Both the position numbers and the translations under genes were made by a program. The notes beneath the pieces are model-generated. The model ran no database searches, was not told where the DNA came from, and was given only the letters and a program-made list of their open reading frames with translations. A stretch of 64,000 nucleotides of DNA from Sebastes aleutianus (Eukaryota > Chordata > Actinopteri > Perciformes > Sebastidae). The stretch lies in NCBI GenBank assembly GCA_916700875.1, contig CAKAKS010000034.1, forward strand, positions 17,976,506 to 18,040,505, read 5' to 3'. Positions 60,930-64,000 of the stretch are shown here, piece by piece (within the stretch, counting starts at the first letter, position 1; the number at the start of each line of letters is the position of its first letter).

Positions 60930-61610
60930 TGTTTTGTGTGTTGACGACGTTCAGATGAATAGATGGATAACAAATTGATGTTATTAGATAGATAACTAGC
61001 TACCTAGTGTTATCTTCCTCCGGTCCAGCAGCAGCGGTACCGGCTGGCTCGCAGGTATACCGCGGACGGTATTTGAGCGAGGTGCGAAGATGGAGGTTCG
61101 CAGGTGATGGTGTTGCCTAGCACTATGCATTGCCGTTGCGTTACAGTCGCCGCATTATGACCTTAAAAATCCATGGCTACCACCGCCTAATGCCTTTAAA
61201 ACCAAGCAAAAACAATCACAAAACGTGTGACATCGCGAATTTAACGCTGACGAATGAAAAAGATGAAGATTTTGGTGGTAATAATGGCGTTTCTTGGATG
61301 TTAATCTTCCCCGACGGGCCAAGACGCGGCGGATGATTTGAAGCGTTTCCTCCTCGATAACATGGCGCAGCGGTTCTTTACGTGTTTATATACCAGTCCA
61401 GTGCGAGTGGGCGTGTCCATGTCAGTGTGTTCGACCAATCAGGCTCGTCCTCTATTTCGTTTCATCCAATCAGATTTCGGTGCGTTGAATGAGGCGGGAC
61501 TTCAAACCAAACCGGTTACGCTATTGGCCTAAATTTAAGTTGAATCTTTCAATCTGATTGGCTGATGAAATGTCCCTCAAACGAACTCGATTTGTGATTG
61601 GTCGCCTCTG
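60930..61610 (-). promoter_or_regulatory. chac1: CHAC1 upstream region with five CCAAT boxes
   Basis: CCAAT at 61435-61439 and 61466-61470 on the plus strand, and ATTGG (CCAAT on the minus strand) at 61523-61527, 61557-61561 and 61597-61601. Spacing of 31-57 bases is typical of NF-Y promoters. The array lies 500-670 bases upstream of the CHAC1 ATG; the nearer 60930-61150 is CpG-containing. I found no convincing ATF4/CARE or ERSE match. The start site is unknown. Confidence 0.45.
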
Positions 61611-62137
61611 TTGTCACTCTCTAAAATATATTTCCATATGGTTTGAGGATGATGTGGCTGATGCAACTTCTCACAGCATTTCTAGGCCTTTACAGCAGCA
61701 ACCGAGCAACATACCAAGACATTGCATCAGACTTGAACTAGGAGAGAGACGCCTATATATAGGGCAATGTATATTGTTTATGTTTAATGTATATTTATTG
61801 GCATGACTGTCAGGTGAACAATATTGCCAAAGCATCAATTCAATAATAAATACATTTTTTAAAAAAGAACAAAATAAAAACAAAAACATATATATATACA
61901 ATTCATTAAGCAAATTACAATATATAGATATTTAAAAAGAACATGCATGTTAATGGAAGAAAACAATAAAGAAGTAATTAATGTTTGTTGTGTCAATAAA
62001 ACAAACAAACAAATAAAAAACAATAACAATATATTGCAGTATCAAAGGATAAATGTAAAAAACAACAAAAAAAAACATTAAATATATTATTTCACAAGAT
62101 ATACCACAAAGAAAACAAAAGGAAGAGTATATCAAAT
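61611..62137. other. AT-rich spacer, no gene
   Basis: Very AT-rich with poly-A and TATA runs (61850-62100). A CAATATTGCCAAAGCATCAATTCAATAATAAATAC segment may be a retroposon end. Nothing else is supported. Confidence 0.4.
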
Positions 62138-62143
62138 TTTATT
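62138..62143 (-). terminator. Poly(A) signal of the unidentified minus-strand gene
   Basis: AATAAA on the minus strand, 106 bases after the TAA at 62249-62251. Confidence 0.5.
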
Positions 62144-62248
62144 TGAAGTTAAAAAACAACACAAATAGGCCTAATTCTTCCTGTGGGAATAACATGGCCT
62201 GAACACAGTACGGATGGAAATCACTCTTGTGTGTGACATGTGAGTACG

Positions 62249-63933
62249 TTAATAAGCCCCTACATGGATGTTCAAATGAGCCAGGGCCTCTATAGTCCCA
62301 CAGCGCAAAAGATCCAAAGGCAAGACAAAGGTCACTGACTGCTGAGAATCTCTCACCACCACCACATTCATCTCAGCCCTCTGCAACCAGGGAGAGAACT
62401 TGTTGAATGAAGGTGTGGACAGGTACTTATCTTTACACATTCGATGTAGCCTATTGTGCAGTGTCGGAAAGTAATGAAGTATACGCCTATATTCACTCAA
62501 GTACTGTCCTTAAATACAATTTTGAGGTACTTGCACTCTAGGCTACTTGAGTATTTCCATTTTATGCTACTTTATACTTCTACTCCACTACATTTTCAGA
62601 GGGAAATATTGTACTTTTTACTCAACTACATTTATTTTACAGCTGTCGTTACTAGTTACTTTTGATCAACTTATTAAATATGATTCATTATTAAATATTA
62701 AAGGCCCACATCCCTGGGAGAGCCCCTGAAGCAGAACCTTGAAGTTTTCATAATTAAACACCACAATCTGAAAGGGACCAGTTTGCATATTGAGGAATTT
62801 TACTTTTGCTACTTAAGGGACTGTTTGTAACTTCTTACACGTATAAATCAATCCGGGTCGGTGTCCCAAGCGTGCTCGCGTGTGGCTACGCTGTTCAGAC
62901 TCAGACTCACCCAACACAAACTACACGGAAGCACCAAAACCGCAAAGTTATATCTAGTGAAGCCCGTCTGTTAAACAGTGTTGGCCGCGGTCGGAGGACG
63001 CGGGGGAGACGTAGCTTTGGTCTCCAGGGCCGGAGTCTCTGCTGTACTCTGCTCCTCTGCTCCTCTGCCTGCCTGCCTTCACTCACACACCGCGCTCGTT
63101 ACTCGCGCTCTCGCTCCACCTCTACACGTGCATGCGCGCACACTACACACTGCAGAAGAGTTAGTAGCTCTGAGAATATCTAGTGAATGTACAGTGGACG
63201 TTTGTGCAGAAATAAATGCTGCAGCTCCTCCAGACCAACAGAGATTTCCCTTGTCTTGTGAAGTGACGGGTGAGTTAGTTTATCGTCTCCGACCGGGTGC
63301 TGGTGTCTCCCTTTGGCCGCGGTCGGAAGGCTAAAGCAGGAAAAGCCAACTCTAGGATCAGCATTGATTCATGGAGAGACCTTCGTCTGGTCAGCTAACA
63401 TTACTGCCAAGCAGCTGAAATATAGAGTGATATTGTGGTTTTAGCTGACGTGTGTCGCCTCACTGTTTCGAGCGACGCTCATTCATGTCTATTTAGAGCG
63501 AGCAAGTGCGAGCCCAACACTGAATTTCGTTGACTTAACGGCGACAGGTGTCGTTGTTACAACCAATTTCTGATTCTTACAAACAGTCCCTTTAAAGTAC
63601 ATTTTGCTGGTTATACTGTAGTACTTTTATTATAGTAGAATTTTGAACGCATGACTTTTACTTGTAACAGAGTATTCTTACAGTACAGTATTGTTACTGT
63701 TACTTAAGGAAAGGATCTGAGTACTTCTTCCTCCACTGCTATTGTGCTTAATCACAGGTTAATCGCAGAATTATTCAAACTTTGCTAACACACACATAAG
63801 TCCATTTTATACACTTTTATCCAACAAACATCCTACTTTGGCAGCCATCTATAGTCTCATAGAAGGAATGCCTGATTTCTGAGTTGATAACCACCCCAGG
63901 ATTAGACTGTGGGTGGACAACCCATGCACACAT
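62249..63933 (-). CDS. Unidentified gene, last two exons
   Basis: Minus strand. Exon A 63933-63830 (TTATTAG acceptor, GTTTGT donor) and terminal exon B 62450-62249, joined in frame: exon A reads WVVHPQSNPGVVINSEI..., exon B ...SFNKFSPWLQRAEMNV and ends LNIHVGAY then TAA. Both exons have protein-like composition, compatible splice phases, and a poly(A) signal 106 bases on. Upstream exons are outside the window. I do not recognise the family. The intron is now 1379 bases because of a transposon; without it, it would be about 90 bases. An expressed gene is likely but not proven; a decaying copy is possible. Confidence 0.5.
62459..63738. mobile_element. hAT-like element inserted at a splice acceptor
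   Basis: Starts CAGTGTCGGAAAGTAA and ends TTCCTCCACTG, with an exact 8-bp target duplication CTATTGTG (62451-62458 and 63739-63746). Its ends belong to a family with TACTTGAGTATTTCCATTTTA-type interiors; another fragment is at 51622. It contains a second element at 62817-63591. Confidence 0.85.
62817..63591. mobile_element. Nested element with GGGACTGTTTGTAA ends
   Basis: Ends GGGACTGTTTGTAA and TTACAAACAGTCCC are inverted repeats, flanked by TTAA (62813-62816 and 63592-63595). Interior includes a CpG-rich block (62985-63330) without a convincing gene. It interrupts the hAT-like element around it. TTAA would suggest a piggyBac-type target, but the termini are not typical, so the class is open. 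Confidence 0.65.
63747..63829 (-). other. Original last intron of the unidentified gene
   Basis: Short stretch between the exon A donor and the transposon target site; no other feature. 63936-64000 to the window edge also shows nothing beyond the upstream intron of exon A. Confidence 0.4.
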
Positions 63934-64000
63934 CTAATAAACCAAATACTTGGAAATAAAATAACTAAAGTAAGGAAAACGCAATAAAGAATCAAAACTG

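Noticed and set aside
61435..61601. ER-stress element (CCAAT-N9-CCACG) in the CHAC1 upstream region
   Set aside because: None of the five CCAAT boxes has CCACG or its complement at the required spacing.
62978..63334. 118-codon plus-strand ORF in the CpG-rich block
   Set aside because: Lies inside a nested transposon with inverted ends and has low-complexity composition from CT/CA-rich DNA.

Overview
The window is nuclear DNA of a ray-finned fish, most likely a percomorph teleost. The genes are intron-rich with GT-AG splicing, and the spaces between exons are packed with short non-autonomous DNA transposons, retroposon tails and dinucleotide repeats typical of such genomes. No prokaryotic features, CRISPR arrays, tRNA or rRNA genes were seen.

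Layout. 1-7255 (+): VPS18, a core subunit of the HOPS/CORVET endolysosomal tethering complexes, complete except for about the first 20-30 codons, which lie left of the window. 7256-9050: VPS18 3' UTR, a decayed duplicate of VPS18 exon 8, and AT-rich repeats. 9050-9660: CpG-rich probable promoter of INO80. 9500-13084: INO80 5' leader introns with tandem duplications and a small non-coding exon carrying an upstream ORF. 13085-55178 (+): INO80, the Snf2-family ATPase of the INO80 chromatin remodeller, rebuilt here as 35 coding exons in one uninterrupted frame of about 1590 residues. Its introns 23, 25 and 26 are very large (4.2, 9.7 and 6.4 kb) and hold most of the transposons. 55179-56590: INO80 3' UTR. 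56600-58970: a gap between convergent genes with two coding-looking minus-strand segments I could not identify. 59531-60929 (-): CHAC1, a glutathione-specific gamma-glutamylcyclotransferase, three exons. 60930-61610: probable CHAC1 upstream region with five CCAAT boxes. 62249-63933 (-): the last two exons of an unidentified gene, whose final intron holds a hAT-like transposon inserted exactly at the splice acceptor.

The three named genes are housekeeping or stress genes without a shared pathway. VPS18, CHAC1 and INO80 are also neighbours in human 15q15.1, so the cluster is conserved synteny. Relative to human, the INO80-CHAC1 pair is flipped with respect to VPS18 and DLL4 is not between them. 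The most notable observations are the hAT insertion that duplicates a splice acceptor, the VPS18 exon-8 relic, a GC-AG intron in VPS18, strong-context upstream ORFs before a weak-context INO80 start codon, a 214-bp near-perfect hairpin in an INO80 intron, and perfect DR1 nuclear-receptor motifs carried by two transposon families. I found no clearly new multi-gene system.
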